Shown piece by piece: positions 17,241 through 26,112 of a stretch of 64,000 nucleotides of DNA (the first letter of the stretch is position 1; the number at the start of each line of letters is the position of its first letter). The notes beneath the pieces were generated by a model. It was given only the letters and a program-made list of their open reading frames with translations, had not been told where the DNA came from and searched no databases. The DNA is from Xenorhabdus ehlersii (GTDB lineage: Bacteria > Pseudomonadota > Gammaproteobacteria > Enterobacterales > Enterobacteriaceae), in the NCBI RefSeq assembly GCF_003610465.1, contig NZ_RAQI01000005.1, positions 231,960 to 295,959 of the forward strand. The letters run 5' to 3'. A program made the position numbers and the translations under genes.

Positions 17241-17477
17241 ATGATTAAGTGTCCTCTGTGTGGTCAATCAGCGCATACTCGTAGCAGCTTTGAGCATTCA
17301 AGCCAAACAAAGGAGCGCTATAACCAATGTCAGAATATCAATTGCGGAGCAACGTTCGTCAGCCATGAAACCTTTGTCCGTTTCATTTCTAAGCCAGGTG
17401 AAGTCCAAAACGTGACGCCACATCCAAGGGCAAAAACCAAGAGACAACCTCGCCAGAAAGCGGCTGCCGTACAATAA
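17241..17477 (+). CDS. ogr: Ogr/Delta-type zinc-finger late gene activator
   Basis: 78 residues (P2 Ogr 72). The zinc motif is visible: KCPLCG, then YNQCQNINCG, a CxxC-C-x4-C arrangement. I start at MIKCPLCG, preceded by AAGGTG; the longer frame from 17169 has no support. Ogr activates P2 late promoters by contacting RNA polymerase alpha. It lies directly downstream of D as in P2 and is followed by a strong terminator, marking the right end of the tail cluster. Confidence 0.93.
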   Translation: MIKCPLCGQSAHTRSSFEHSSQTKERYNQCQNINCGATFVSHETFVRFISKPGEVQNVTPHPRAKTKRQPRQKAAAVQ

Positions 17478-17507
17478 ATAACGAAAAAATTATTGCTCCA
17501 GCTTTTT

Positions 17508-17531
17508 GCCACCGTTATGGTGGCTTTTTTT
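17508..17531 (+). terminator. Rho-independent terminator after ogr
   Basis: GCCACC-GTTAT-GGTGGC followed by TTTTTTT. A perfect 6-bp stem with a U tract, 30 bp after the ogr stop. Confidence 0.9.
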
Positions 17532-17620
17532 GGATGTTAGGTTGAAGTGGGTTCTCTATTCGAGAACTTCTTGTGACGCCCACTCGTCAACAAAGTAGGC
17601 GTCAAAACCATTTGGCTGAT

Positions 17621-17845
17621 TTACTTCTGGCTCTGATATTGTTCCTGCAAAATCCTTTGCATTTCATCTTTGATGTGTAGTTTTTCTTTTTTCAGGCGCA
17701 CAACTTTATCGTTGTAACCCGCACCATTTGGGCCTTCAAGTTGGGTTATCTCGTGGTCAAGTCGGTTATGTTTTTCAAACAGGGATTGGAAGCGGGGATG
17801 AGATTCTTTCAGGTTGGATACTAAATCACGATATTCTGGAAACAT
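17621..17845 (-). CDS. ydcH: YdcH family protein (DUF465)
   Basis: 74 residues, the same length as E. coli YdcH. MFPEYRDLVSNLKESHPRF and FEKHNRLDHEITQLEG match the family; the rest is a helical hairpin or coiled coil (VVRLKKEKLHIKDEM). Function is unknown. Ribosome binding site AGGAGG is just upstream, and a 25-bp palindrome lies at 17868-17892 in its leader. It marks the start of backbone DNA. Confidence 0.92.
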   Translation of the reverse strand: MFPEYRDLVSNLKESHPRFQSLFEKHNRLDHEITQLEGPNGAGYNDKVVRLKKEKLHIKDEMQRILQEQYQSQK

Positions 17846-17867
17846 AAGACCTCCTATACGAAATTCA

Positions 17868-17892
17868 CTACTACACTCAGTGAGTGTAGTAG
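17868..17892. promoter_or_regulatory. 25-bp perfect palindrome upstream of ydcH
   Basis: Arms CTACTACACTCA and TGAGTGTAGTAG around a single G, 23 bp before the ydcH start codon. There is no T run. It could be an operator or a leader hairpin near the ribosome binding site. Confidence 0.6.
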
Positions 17893-18112
17893 GTCATTTT
17901 AATATCAGATTTGAGAAATATCACATAAAAAAGAACTGGTAGAACCTGTTAGTTTGTTGATGATAAATAAAATTTGACATTGATTATGAGTGGATAGATT
18001 TTTCCATATCTAATGCCTTTAAGAATCAGTGCCTTGCCAAAAAACATAATTTACCCCTGTCTTTTTGTTGTTATTATCTAGTCTCCTTTTTAAATATATT
18101 CAGAGGTGATAT

Positions 18113-18589
18113 ATGAAAAAATATCTATTCCCTTTAGCTGCACTGATGGTATCAACTTCGGTTTTTGCCGACAAAAAACTTGAAGATATCGCCCCTTATC
18201 CTGCGCCTTCTGAGAAAATGGCTCGTAGCGTGATTGAATTGCCTCAGAAAGAACATGAAAACGGCTATATGGTTGAGTTGGTGATTGGCAAGGATATGAA
18301 AGTGGATTGTAATCATCACTGGTTTGGCGGTAAGTTGGAGACTAAAATCCTGGAAGGGTGGGGATATGACTATTATGTGCTAAATAATGTGACTGGTCCC
18401 GCTTCAACAAAAATGGCTTGTCCAAATGAAGAAAAAACAGTGCGTTTTGTTCAGGTTCAGTTAGGTAAGGATGCTTTTATCCGTTATAACAGTAAATTAC
18501 CTATCGTAGTATATACGCCAAAATCGTTGACAGTTAAATATCGTATTTGGCAAGCTTCGGATGAGGTAAAGAAAGCTGTTATCAAATAA
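18113..18589 (+). CDS. eco: Ecotin, periplasmic serine protease inhibitor
   Basis: 158 residues with a signal peptide (MKKYLFPLAALMVSTSVFA). LEDIAPYPAPSEKM, EGWGYDYYVLNNV and RYNSKLPIVVYTP are typical ecotin. The two disulphide cysteines are present (VDCNHHW and MACP). The primary reactive-site residue, Met84 in E. coli (STMMAC), is Lys here (STKMAC). In canonical inhibitors a Lys at P1 favours trypsin-like enzymes. It protects the cell against host proteases in gut or haemolymph. Single gene with its own terminator. Confidence 0.95.
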   Translation: MKKYLFPLAALMVSTSVFADKKLEDIAPYPAPSEKMARSVIELPQKEHENGYMVELVIGKDMKVDCNHHWFGGKLETKILEGWGYDYYVLNNVTGPASTKMACPNEEKTVRFVQVQLGKDAFIRYNSKLPIVVYTPKSLTVKYRIWQASDEVKKAVIK

Positions 18590-18607
18590 GTTATTGATTA
18601 ACTAAAT

Positions 18608-18645
18608 AAACAACCTGAGTTGTTATATTAAACTCAGGTTGTTTT
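18608..18645 (+). terminator. Terminator after eco
   Basis: AAACAACCTGAGTT and AACTCAGGTTGTTT pair around a 9-nt loop, ending in TTTT. The arms are A/T-flanked so it could work on both strands. Confidence 0.85.
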
Positions 18646-18820
18646 AGAAATGCATTTCGTCGTTGCTTATTGTTAAGTTAACAATAAATAAATTTATATT
18701 GGTGATATTGGTTTTTTCTTTATTTTTCTGTCTGTGATTTCTTGCCCATAATTAAAAACACTAACTAAACTATTTTTGGATTCTTTTGCATTCATGCAAA
18801 TATCATTGAGGAATCGTCGA

Positions 18821-19528
18821 ATGTTTAAAAAGTTATCGGCAGAGTTTTTAGGTACTTTTTGGTTGGTGTTTGGTGGATGTGGTAGTGCTGTTTTAGCTGC
18901 AGCATTTCCACAGCTGGGGATTGGTTTTGTGGGTGTATCTCTGGCTTTTGGTTTAACTGTGGTAACAATGGCCTATGCGGTAGGGAATATTTCAGGAGGG
19001 CATTTTAATCCGGCAGTAACATTGGGCTTGTTCGCTGGCGGGCGTATTTCTGCTAAAGAGGTTATTCCTTATATTATTGCCCAAGTGATTGGAGGAATTG
19101 CGGCAGCTGCGGTACTGTACCTTATCGCCAGCGGTAAAAGTGGTTTTGATGCAACGGCAAGTGGTTTTGCATCTAATGGCTATGGTGAACATTCTCCCGG
19201 TGGTTTTTCATTACGAGCTGCAATTATTATTGAATTAATATTAACCGGATTTTTCTTAATTGTCATTCTTGGAGCAACAGACAAAAATGCACCAGCAGGT
19301 TTTGCACCATTGGCTATCGGCTTAGCATTGACACTTATTCACTTAATCAGTATTCCAGTAACAAATACATCAGTTAACCCGGCAAGAAGTACCGCGGTTG
19401 CTATTTTCCAGGGGACCTGGGCCTTGGAGCAGCTTTGGGTATTTTGGTTGATTCCATTAATTGGTGGTGCTATCGGCGGGTTGATATACCGGACACTCTT
19501 ACAGAAAGGTAATTCATCCATTAATTAA
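18821..19528 (+). CDS. aqpZ: Aquaporin Z
   Basis: 235-residue inner-membrane water channel. Both NPA motifs are present ([10 protein letters not shown] and SVNPARST), with six membrane segments. I start at [21 protein letters not shown], preceded by GAGGA; the longer frame from 18776 is not supported. It mediates rapid osmotic water flow. Monocistronic, with a terminator at 19547. Confidence 0.95.
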   Translation: MFKKLSAEFLGTFWLVFGGCGSAVLAAAFPQLGIGFVGVSLAFGLTVVTMAYAVGNISGGHFNPAVTLGLFAGGRISAKEVIPYIIAQVIGGIAAAAVLYLIASGKSGFDATASGFASNGYGEHSPGGFSLRAAIIIELILTGFFLIVILGATDKNAPAGFAPLAIGLALTLIHLISIPVTNTSVNPARSTAVAIFQGTWALEQLWVFWLIPLIGGAIGGLIYRTLLQKGNSSIN

Positions 19529-19546
19529 TATCTCCTTCATTTTGAT

Positions 19547-19573
19547 AAGCCATGTTATAGCATGGCTTTTTTT
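19547..19573 (+). terminator. Terminator after aqpZ
   Basis: AAGCCATG-TTATAG-CATGGCTT followed by a T run. Confidence 0.88.
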
Positions 19574-19629
19574 ACTCCTTTTTATGGTAGATTTATTCAC
19601 ATTTCAATCTTTTCTTAAAAGGAGGAATA

Positions 19630-20082
19630 ATGGAGAAAAATATAACATGGGAACGAGGTGAATATTGGATTACAACGGATAAGAGTAAGATTGATATTCA
19701 TTTCGTACATAGTGAATTAACGCAATTATTTTGGGCGCGTGGCGTTGAGTTTGAAAAAGTCAAAATTGCAATAGAAAATAGTTTATGTTTTGCATTATTT
19801 CATTGTCATAAAGAAATTGGATTTGCAAGATTAGTGACTGATTTTTCAATGTTTTCATATCTTTCAGATGTATTTATTATCGATGAATATCAGAAGAAAG
19901 GGCTGGGACGTTGGTTGGTCGAATGTGTTTTACAGCATCCGATTATTCCTCATGTAAAACATGTGATGTTGGTGACTTCTAATGCAGGTTGGCTTTATCA
20001 GAAACTAGGATTTTCACCTGTCGTAGAACAGGATTTTGTATGGACATTAGACAAAGAGAAAATACCTGGAGTACCTCAATAA
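19630..20082 (+). CDS. GNAT family N-acetyltransferase
   Basis: 150 residues with the GNAT core: IGFARLVTDFSMFSYLSDVFI (strands 3-4), then EYQKKGLGRWLVEC (acetyl-CoA pyrophosphate loop, QxxGxG/A-like) and a C-terminal YQKLGFSPV. GGAGGA precedes the ATG by 4 bp. The substrate cannot be read from the sequence. It stands alone after aqpZ and converges on the ClpP-like gene, with a GC-rich hairpin (GGCGG/CCGCC near 20097-20132) between them. Confidence 0.88.
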   Translation: MEKNITWERGEYWITTDKSKIDIHFVHSELTQLFWARGVEFEKVKIAIENSLCFALFHCHKEIGFARLVTDFSMFSYLSDVFIIDEYQKKGLGRWLVECVLQHPIIPHVKHVMLVTSNAGWLYQKLGFSPVVEQDFVWTLDKEKIPGVPQ

Positions 20083-20161
20083 ATGCTGAGAAAGCAGGCG
20101 GCTATTATTAGTATTTGGATAATTCCGCCTGTGTTATTAGCCAATAAGGCTCATAAGTTCA

Positions 20162-20755
20162 TCAATATTCATGCAATTCATCCCAATGATGAATGATCTG
20201 CCCAATAATACCGTAATCACGGGCTTCTTCTGGTTCCATCCAGTAATTCCGATCGGTATCTTTTGCGACCTTATCAAGGGATTGATTGGTTGCTTTACTG
20301 ATCAGTCGATTTATTCGGTTGCGAATTTTTATTATTTCTTTGGCTTCGATTTCGATATCGGAAGCGCGTCCTTGAACACCGCCTAATGGTTGGTGGATCA
20401 TAAAACGGGTATTTGGTAGTGAGTAACGGTTTTCTTTATTGGCTGCAAGGAAGATGGTAATGCCAGCACTTGCTACCCAACCCGTACCAATCATTATAAC
20501 CTTGGGTTTGATAAATTTGATCATGTCATGCAGAGTATCACCTGCTTCAACGTGTCCACCTTGGCTATTGATAAATATTTTTATTGGGTCATTACTGATT
20601 TCCTGCAAAATTATCAGTTGTGTCATTACATTTTCAGCGAGCGGCTGATTAATTTCCCCGGAAATAATAACAGATCGTGATTTAATGAGTTGATTTTGAG
20701 TAGATGAGATTGCTGTTGTTTCTTTTTCTGATCTATTTGTCAATTCGCAATGCAT
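20162..20755 (-). CDS. ClpP-like serine protease paralogue
   Basis: 197 residues with the ClpP fold. The Ser of TGWVASAGITIFLAA, His of RFMIHQPLGG and Asp of KDTDRNYWM give a complete Ser-His-Asp triad. The N-terminus differs from housekeeping ClpP, there is no clpX beside it, and the handle helix region (DIEIEAKEIIKIRNRINRLI) is Ile-rich. It is therefore probably a second, specialised ClpP whose partner ATPase is unknown. AGGAG precedes its ATG. It is divergent from isnA over a 400-bp A+T-rich gap. Confidence 0.88.
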   Translation of the reverse strand: MHCELTNRSEKETTAISSTQNQLIKSRSVIISGEINQPLAENVMTQLIILQEISNDPIKIFINSQGGHVEAGDTLHDMIKFIKPKVIMIGTGWVASAGITIFLAANKENRYSLPNTRFMIHQPLGGVQGRASDIEIEAKEIIKIRNRINRLISKATNQSLDKVAKDTDRNYWMEPEEARDYGIIGQIIHHWDELHEY

Positions 20756-21163
20756 TATTTTTTTCTCCTGTGATAAATAATGTTGGATATATAAAAAATA
20801 TAGCTTTAAAAAATAATATTTTCTAAAAACTTTGAACTTTGTTTCAGTTTTGTAACATCATCAAAAAAATTGAATTATTTTTTTAAAAAAATTTAATTTA
20901 TTTGTGAAATTATAATGATATATATTTATGTCCATGATTTCTTAGAGTTTTACAGTATGTGTAATAAAATAAGATAAAATAAAAAACTCAGTATATTTAT
21001 AGTTAGGTTTGGTTGTATATTGTAACTTTCCTGCTGTAAGTTTTATTTCGATATTTATATATTCAAAAGCATGTGAGTTAATGTTTTTATACTCAGCAAT
21101 ATCTGCATATTGCTAACTGTATTAATTGGCTGTGATGTAAATGTAATAAATTAGGAATGAATT
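20756..21163. promoter_or_regulatory. A+T-rich divergent promoter region (clpP-like / isnA)
   Basis: About 400 bp of very A+T-rich sequence with no gene. I see no single convincing palindrome or promoter; the composition resembles H-NS-silenced regions, which is inference. Confidence 0.4.
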
Positions 21164-22162
21164 ATGGAACGTCTTGACATAGAAGAAGTGTCTAACAAAA
21201 TTCTACATGAATTATTGCAGTATCGACGTCGTTTCCCTGAGTCTGAACACTCACTTCAATATGAAGAAAAAAAGGTTTCTGAGGTTCAACTGCCTCGTAT
21301 CCGTGCATTTGTGGAGCAAGGGAAACCTATCGAATGTATTTTACCTGCATTTCCGACAAAATCCCCCAACCCTAGAAAAGTATTGGGTAAAATGCCAGAT
21401 ATGGCAGAAAAATTATCACTGATTTTTCTAAATTCCCTTTGTCAGCGTATTCAGCTTTATTATCCACCTGGGGCAAATATTGTTATTTGTTCTGATGGAC
21501 ATGTTTTTAGTGATCTTATTCTTGTCGATGATGACACAATTACCCATTATCAGTTAGAAATTGAAAAGTTGTTGCATGAACTGGGCGCGACTCATCTTTC
21601 AGTTTTTAATCTTGGTAACGTTGAATCACTAACGCAATATACTAATGATTACGATCAACTGCGTGAATTATTGGTCAGTCGTTATGCCTCTTCAATAGAG
21701 GAGATTAAGGTAGAACTCAAAAAAACCGAAGAGGGTGTTCAATTATATCGGGCGATTACTCGTTTTCTTTATGAAGATAGCTTATTGCCAGAATATACAG
21801 GTTCAAAAAATGCGTTGCAAAAAGATGCCCGTCAGCGCTCGGCTGGGGTTATCCAACGTAGTTGGGCGTGGGGTAATTTACTAGCAGAGCAGTTCCCCTT
21901 GGCGATCCGTCTTTCTATTCACCCGCAACCCGTGGACAGTATTAAAATTGGTATTCATATGATGCCAACTCGGGATGATTGGTTAACGCCGTGGCACGGT
22001 GTGGCGGCCAACATTAACGGCCAGTTTTTACTGATGAAAAGTGATGAAGTGAAAAAGATGAATGGAAAGCTGATCGAAATTCGGGGTGTTCCAAGCCATT
22101 ACTTGATTGAAACGCCATCTGAAGAAAACCCGCAAACAGAATTCCAAACGGCGACAGCATAA
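21164..22162 (+). CDS. isnA: Isocyanide synthase (IsnA/PvcA/DIT1 family)
   Basis: 332 residues of the PvcA/Dit1 family, which converts the amino group of an L-amino acid (tyrosine in the rhabduscin pathway) to an isonitrile using ribulose 5-phosphate. Visible family features are [42 protein letters not shown] and the C-terminal [15 protein letters not shown]. First gene of a three-gene operon with isnB and a glycosyltransferase; the contiguous trio is the arrangement I recall from X. nematophila. AGGAA precedes the ATG. Confidence 0.93.
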   Translation: MERLDIEEVSNKILHELLQYRRRFPESEHSLQYEEKKVSEVQLPRIRAFVEQGKPIECILPAFPTKSPNPRKVLGKMPDMAEKLSLIFLNSLCQRIQLYYPPGANIVICSDGHVFSDLILVDDDTITHYQLEIEKLLHELGATHLSVFNLGNVESLTQYTNDYDQLRELLVSRYASSIEEIKVELKKTEEGVQLYRAITRFLYEDSLLPEYTGSKNALQKDARQRSAGVIQRSWAWGNLLAEQFPLAIRLSIHPQPVDSIKIGIHMMPTRDDWLTPWHGVAANINGQFLLMKSDEVKKMNGKLIEIRGVPSHYLIETPSEENPQTEFQTATA

Positions 22163-22205
22163 GCAGAATAACCACGTGGTATACCGTATTTTAGAGAGAA
22201 AAATC

Positions 22206-23078
22206 ATGAATACCTATGAACTTGATTGTCATATTGAGGCGATGAAACCTTTTGGCGTATTTATTACTCCCAATTACCCTGATCAGGATATTACCACACT
22301 GTCAGTTGATGCTTTGCGTGAATTAGCTCGTACTCATCTGTTGGTTGTATTGCGTGGCTTTCAATCCGGTTTTACGGATAAAGAGAAATTGGCGGAATAT
22401 TCTGGCCGTTGGGGTGAAATCATGATGTGGCCATTTGGTGCTGTATTGGATGTTATGGAGCACCCGGAACCGTCTGATCATGTTATGGACAGTGGTAATT
22501 TGCCGTTGCATTGGGATGGAATGTATAGAGAAACAATTCCTGAATTTCAGCTATTTCACTGTGTTTCTGCTCCCGAAGCGGCTCAAGGAGGGCGCACCAC
22601 GTTTGTCAACACTGAACAATTGATTATTGATGCCAGTGATGATGAGCGTAATACATGGAAAAATACCACCATTACTTATCGTACAAGCCGAGTAACACAT
22701 TATGGCGGTGAAGTGACTTCACCATTGGTTTGTTCTCACCCCGACGGCAAAAAATGGGTGATGCGTTACAATGAGCCAATGGGTAAAGAAGATGTGAAGT
22801 ATGCTGATCATCACGCCTTGAAGATAGATGGCATGTCACAGGAAGAGCAACAAGCCCTTAAGGAAACACTGTATAACCGATTGTATGATCCGCGTTATTT
22901 CTACGCTCATCAATGGCAGTCTGGTGACATTGCGATTTGTGATAACTTCACTTTATTACATGGACGGGAAGCTTTTATTTCCCGTTCTCCTCGCCATATT
23001 CAACGGGTGCATATCCATGGCGTGCCTGTGTGTAAAAATCAAAGCTTCCGCACTATTTCTGTTTCCAGTGCCGATTGA
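22206..23078 (+). CDS. isnB: Fe(II)/2-oxoglutarate oxygenase IsnB (PvcB/TauD family)
   Basis: 290 residues. The metal-binding HxD is in LPLHWDGMY and the distal His in [10 protein letters not shown]; the 2-oxoglutarate-binding Arg lies nearby. In rhabduscin and related pathways this enzyme oxidatively decarboxylates isonitrile-tyrosine to the vinyl isonitrile. The start [17 protein letters not shown] is preceded by GAGAG; the in-frame extension to 22107 overlaps isnA and is unlikely. 43 bp after isnA. Confidence 0.92.
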   Translation: MNTYELDCHIEAMKPFGVFITPNYPDQDITTLSVDALRELARTHLLVVLRGFQSGFTDKEKLAEYSGRWGEIMMWPFGAVLDVMEHPEPSDHVMDSGNLPLHWDGMYRETIPEFQLFHCVSAPEAAQGGRTTFVNTEQLIIDASDDERNTWKNTTITYRTSRVTHYGGEVTSPLVCSHPDGKKWVMRYNEPMGKEDVKYADHHALKIDGMSQEEQQALKETLYNRLYDPRYFYAHQWQSGDIAICDNFTLLHGREAFISRSPRHIQRVHIHGVPVCKNQSFRTISVSSAD

Positions 23079-23108
23079 GTAGAAGTTGCCTTGAAGGAGG
23101 CTTGATTA

Positions 23109-24389
23109 ATGTCTCGTATTGTTTTAGCTGCTATTGCAACTCCTGGCCATGTTTTTCCAATATTCACTATTGCGGAACATTTAATAGGGCAGGGACATGA
23201 TGTCACCATATTCAGTGGGTCCCTGTTTCAACAACAAACGGAAGCATTGGGGGCCACTTTTGTTCCCTTCGATGAGAAAGTGGATATTGATTACCGTTGT
23301 TTGGAAAAATATTTTCCTGAACGGGCAGAACTCCCGCCGGGAAATGCCCAGATGGCGCTGGCGTTAAGGCAATTTTTTGCCGCACCTATTCCTGTGTTAT
23401 CGAAACAATTGCTGCAAGTTATCGATGAGGGACAAGCTGATCTGCTGATTATCGATAATACTTTTTATGCCGCGCTGCCGTTATTGCAGAAACCAGCTGA
23501 AAAACGTATCCCGGTCATTGCTATTGGTGTTACTCCATTGGCGTGGTCAGCAAGGGATGCCATATTCTGGGGGGCTCGGATACCACCTGAATTATTGCCT
23601 GCTGATTTGACACGCGAGCAATTGGTCGATGAGGAAACGGACCAATTAATTGAGCAGGTCAGGGCAGCATTCAATCAGTCGCTTGCGGCGGTGGATTGTC
23701 CCCCACTGACAACGGATCACAATGATGCTTTAATGGGCGGAGTTGATCGTTTCTTACAACTGGCAACTCAATCATTTGAATTTTCTCGTGATGATTTACC
23801 TGAAACGGTGGATTTTATCGGATCGCTGCCGGTGAAAGTGGAAGATGATAAAACGCAAATCAGTTGGCCGGATGAAAGCCTGCCGTTGATCTTGGTGACT
23901 CAGGGAACGCTGGCTAATGTTGATTTTAGCCAATTGATCTTGCCCACATTGCGTGGATTGGCAACTTTGCCGGTTCGGGTATTGGCGATTACAGGCGGTC
24001 GTTCTATCGATGTCCTGGGCAACGATCTTCCAGAGAATGCCAGGGTGGTCGAGTATCTCAATTTTGAACACTGGCTTCCCAGAGCATCAATTTTTATTAC
24101 TAATGGTGGTTATGGTTCTTTGAATTCAGCCATTCGTCATGGAGTACCTTTGGTGGTCGCGGGAACAGGAGATGGTAAATTGGAAGCTGTCGCTCGTGTT
24201 ATCTGGTCACGTTGTGGAATCAGTTTGCATACTGATACGCCAAATGAGCAGCAATTATATCAGGCAGTGACAAGGATATTATCTTTCCCGATATGGCGCC
24301 AGCAGTCACAGATCATTAAGGCAGATTATGATGCCCATAATGCTTTGGCACTAATAACGCATCACGTTAATGAACTAATTGCCCAATAG
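23109..24389 (+). CDS. UDP-glycosyltransferase of the isonitrile (rhabduscin) pathway
   Basis: 426 residues, GT-B fold of the GT1/MGT type. N-terminal IATPGHVFPIFTIAEHLIGQGHDVTIFSG (acceptor side), C-terminal LVTQGTLANVDF and ITNGGYGSLNSAIRHGVPLVV with TGDGKLEAVARV, the donor-sugar motif. It would attach an amidoglycosyl group to the vinyl-phenol isonitrile, giving rhabduscin-type inhibitors of insect phenoloxidase. AAGGAGG lies 10 bp upstream; 30 bp after isnB. A terminator follows. Confidence 0.9.
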   Translation: MSRIVLAAIATPGHVFPIFTIAEHLIGQGHDVTIFSGSLFQQQTEALGATFVPFDEKVDIDYRCLEKYFPERAELPPGNAQMALALRQFFAAPIPVLSKQLLQVIDEGQADLLIIDNTFYAALPLLQKPAEKRIPVIAIGVTPLAWSARDAIFWGARIPPELLPADLTREQLVDEETDQLIEQVRAAFNQSLAAVDCPPLTTDHNDALMGGVDRFLQLATQSFEFSRDDLPETVDFIGSLPVKVEDDKTQISWPDESLPLILVTQGTLANVDFSQLILPTLRGLATLPVRVLAITGGRSIDVLGNDLPENARVVEYLNFEHWLPRASIFITNGGYGSLNSAIRHGVPLVVAGTGDGKLEAVARVIWSRCGISLHTDTPNEQQLYQAVTRILSFPIWRQQSQIIKADYDAHNALALITHHVNELIAQ

Positions 24390-24421
24390 ATATTATGTCT
24401 GTCTAAAACAGGGTAAATGGA

Positions 24422-24452
24422 GCGCGGTACGTTTTTCTTACCGCGTTCTTTT
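24422..24452 (+). terminator. Terminator of the isn operon
   Basis: CGCGGTA and TACCGCG arms with a 9-nt loop and TTCTTTT after it, 32 bp downstream of the glycosyltransferase stop. Confidence 0.85.
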
Positions 24453-24461
24453 ATGATTAGG

Positions 24462-25508
24462 TGTAGCGACTCGCAATCAGCGCCAATTTCGACTCACATT
24501 AACTGCAAATAAACCCCGTCGCCGCCAACATCCTGTCACGCCGCTCTGCCGTCAGGATCAGACGGATTGCTGAAGAACACCTATATTACCCTTCAGTCAT
24601 ATTACTTAGTGTTTCCCTCAGGTTGCTCAAATTCTCTTTATGAATTGTGAATCGTAATTTTATACCTACGCGTCTTGCCACTCGCCGAATCCGGTAGGTG
24701 CTGTCAGGAATGTCGGTCCAAGATCTGCCTCCATCCTTGCTTTGCTGGTAGGTTTGGGTTACTACCAGCTCAAGCTCACCGGGATCGTGAAACTCCAGTA
24801 TCTTGGGTGAAAATGGTCCCATCGCCGCGTGGGTATCTCGAGCCAGACCTATATTGCTGGGCGTATAGACAGCATTACCTAGACCAAAGTGGCCCCTCTC
24901 TGACGGTAATCATTGATCACATAGGACCGTATCGTGTATCTGTCGTTCTGGCCGGTCATCCAAAACTGCGTAATGACCTGCGTTGTCCGACGGTGGCGGA
25001 AATTGGTTATCGTACCGATATTTTCACACTAGACGGGATCACCGGCAGTCAGCGCGAGTATATTCAGTGGTTGTTGAAGATCAGCACCGGTAAGGGTAAA
25101 TCGGAAGATATTCTGACAACCGAAGCGTTCGACCTGTTGGCGATGAAACTGCGTACACCGCTGCAAGTACAGTTGCACCTGACACTGGCAATGGAAGCAG
25201 GATACCAGACAGGTGAAAAACCGATTACCGCCCCGCTGGTTGAGTCCGTGCTGTCACGTCAGTTGGATGACCTTGAGCCGACACTCACGCGGCATGGTTA
25301 TCGGCTAAAAGATATGGTGGAGCAGTTTGATGCAAAACCGGCTGAAATCAGGGCATTATTTAACAATCAGTTGGATCCAGCTCGTACTGCTGAACTGCGC
25401 GACAAAATGTTGGCTGTCGGTTTACCGATATGACGATGTTTATTTGCAGTTATTGTGAGCCCGGTGGAATAGATTGCGAGCCGGGCAGGATAAATGCGAG
25501 CCGCTACA
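24462..25508. mobile_element. 1-kb transposon remnant with TniB/ExeA-type ATPase piece
   Basis: Both ends are TGTAGCGRCTCGCA in inverted orientation, with a second inner motif CTCACA(N)TTAACTGCAAATAAA-like on both sides, so the ends carry multiple transposase sites as in Tn7/Tn5053-type elements. A direct repeat ATTAGG flanks it (24456-24461 and 25509-25514), a 5-6-bp target duplication. Inside is the C-terminal part of an AAA ATPase; the left interior matches an inverted, diverged copy of the end of that ATPase gene. It is a deletion derivative inserted exactly at the yceI stop codon. Confidence 0.7.
24900..25433 (+). pseudogene. C-terminal fragment of a transposition AAA+ ATPase (ExeA/TniB-like)
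   Basis: The recognisable part starts near VVLAGHPKLRNDLR and runs through EIGYRTDIFTLDGITGSQREYIQWLL and EAFDLLAMKLRTPLQVQLHLTLAMEAGY to the stop: the sensor and lid part of ATPases that work with Mu-like or TniA-like transposases. Walker A and B motifs are missing. The open frame continues upstream to 24675 but the sequence there (Cys/Arg-rich) does not look like the same protein. A minus-strand open frame at 24586-24822 overlaps this junction; I cannot identify it. Confidence 0.6.
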
Positions 25509-25509
25509 A

Positions 25510-26091
25510 TTAGGCTTTTTCTCGCACGCCTTCAACGGAAATGATCAGTTCGACTTCCTGAGATTTTGGCCCCAGATCTTCTTTGATATTAAAGTCTTTT
25601 AATTTGAGTTTGCCTGTCGCCTCAAAACCAGCACGGTATCCACCCCACGGGTCGTTTCCTGCATTGATCAATTTTGCGTCCAGTGTGACAGGTTTGGTCA
25701 CACCATTTAATGAGAGATCTCCGGTAATAAAGTAATGTTCACCTTCTTTCTTAACATTCGTTGATGTGAATTTAGCTTCAGGATATTTATTACTGTTCAA
25801 AAAGTTAGGTCCACGTAAATGCTTATCTCGTTCGGCATGTTTGGTATCTACACTATCGGTTTTGATAACCACATTCACTTTATCGTTTGCTGGATTTTGC
25901 GGATCAAAAGTAAAGTTACCATCGAAATCTTTAAAACCACCATAAAGCCAGCTAAATCCTAAATGTTGAATACGAAATTCAATAAAGGCATGTTGGCCTA
26001 TTTTATCGAACTTATAATCAGCAGCGAGTGCGTTTCCTGTACTTATGAGCCATCCCCCAACGGTCAGGGCTACTAGCGTCTTTTTCAGCAT
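25510..26091 (-). CDS. yceI: YceI family periplasmic lipid-binding protein
   Basis: 193 residues with a signal peptide (cleavage after GNALA). [37 protein letters not shown] and [16 protein letters not shown] match E. coli YceI, a periplasmic lipocalin-like protein that binds polyisoprenoids. GGAG precedes the ATG. Second gene of a yceJ-yceI pair (21-bp gap). The transposon remnant directly abuts its stop codon, so the natural terminator has been displaced. Confidence 0.94.
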   Translation of the reverse strand: MLKKTLVALTVGGWLISTGNALAADYKFDKIGQHAFIEFRIQHLGFSWLYGGFKDFDGNFTFDPQNPANDKVNVVIKTDSVDTKHAERDKHLRGPNFLNSNKYPEAKFTSTNVKKEGEHYFITGDLSLNGVTKPVTLDAKLINAGNDPWGGYRAGFEATGKLKLKDFNIKEDLGPKSQEVELIISVEGVREKA

Positions 26092-26112
26092 AATAATTCT
26101 CCAAAAGTTATT

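Noticed and set aside
20095..20135. Hairpin between the GNAT and ClpP-like genes as terminator
   Set aside because: GC-rich stem is present but no U run on either strand; mentioned only in the GNAT entry.
24586..24822. Minus-strand 78-codon frame inside the transposon remnant
   Set aside because: Protein-like in part, but not recognised and overlapping a rearranged junction; not listed as a gene.
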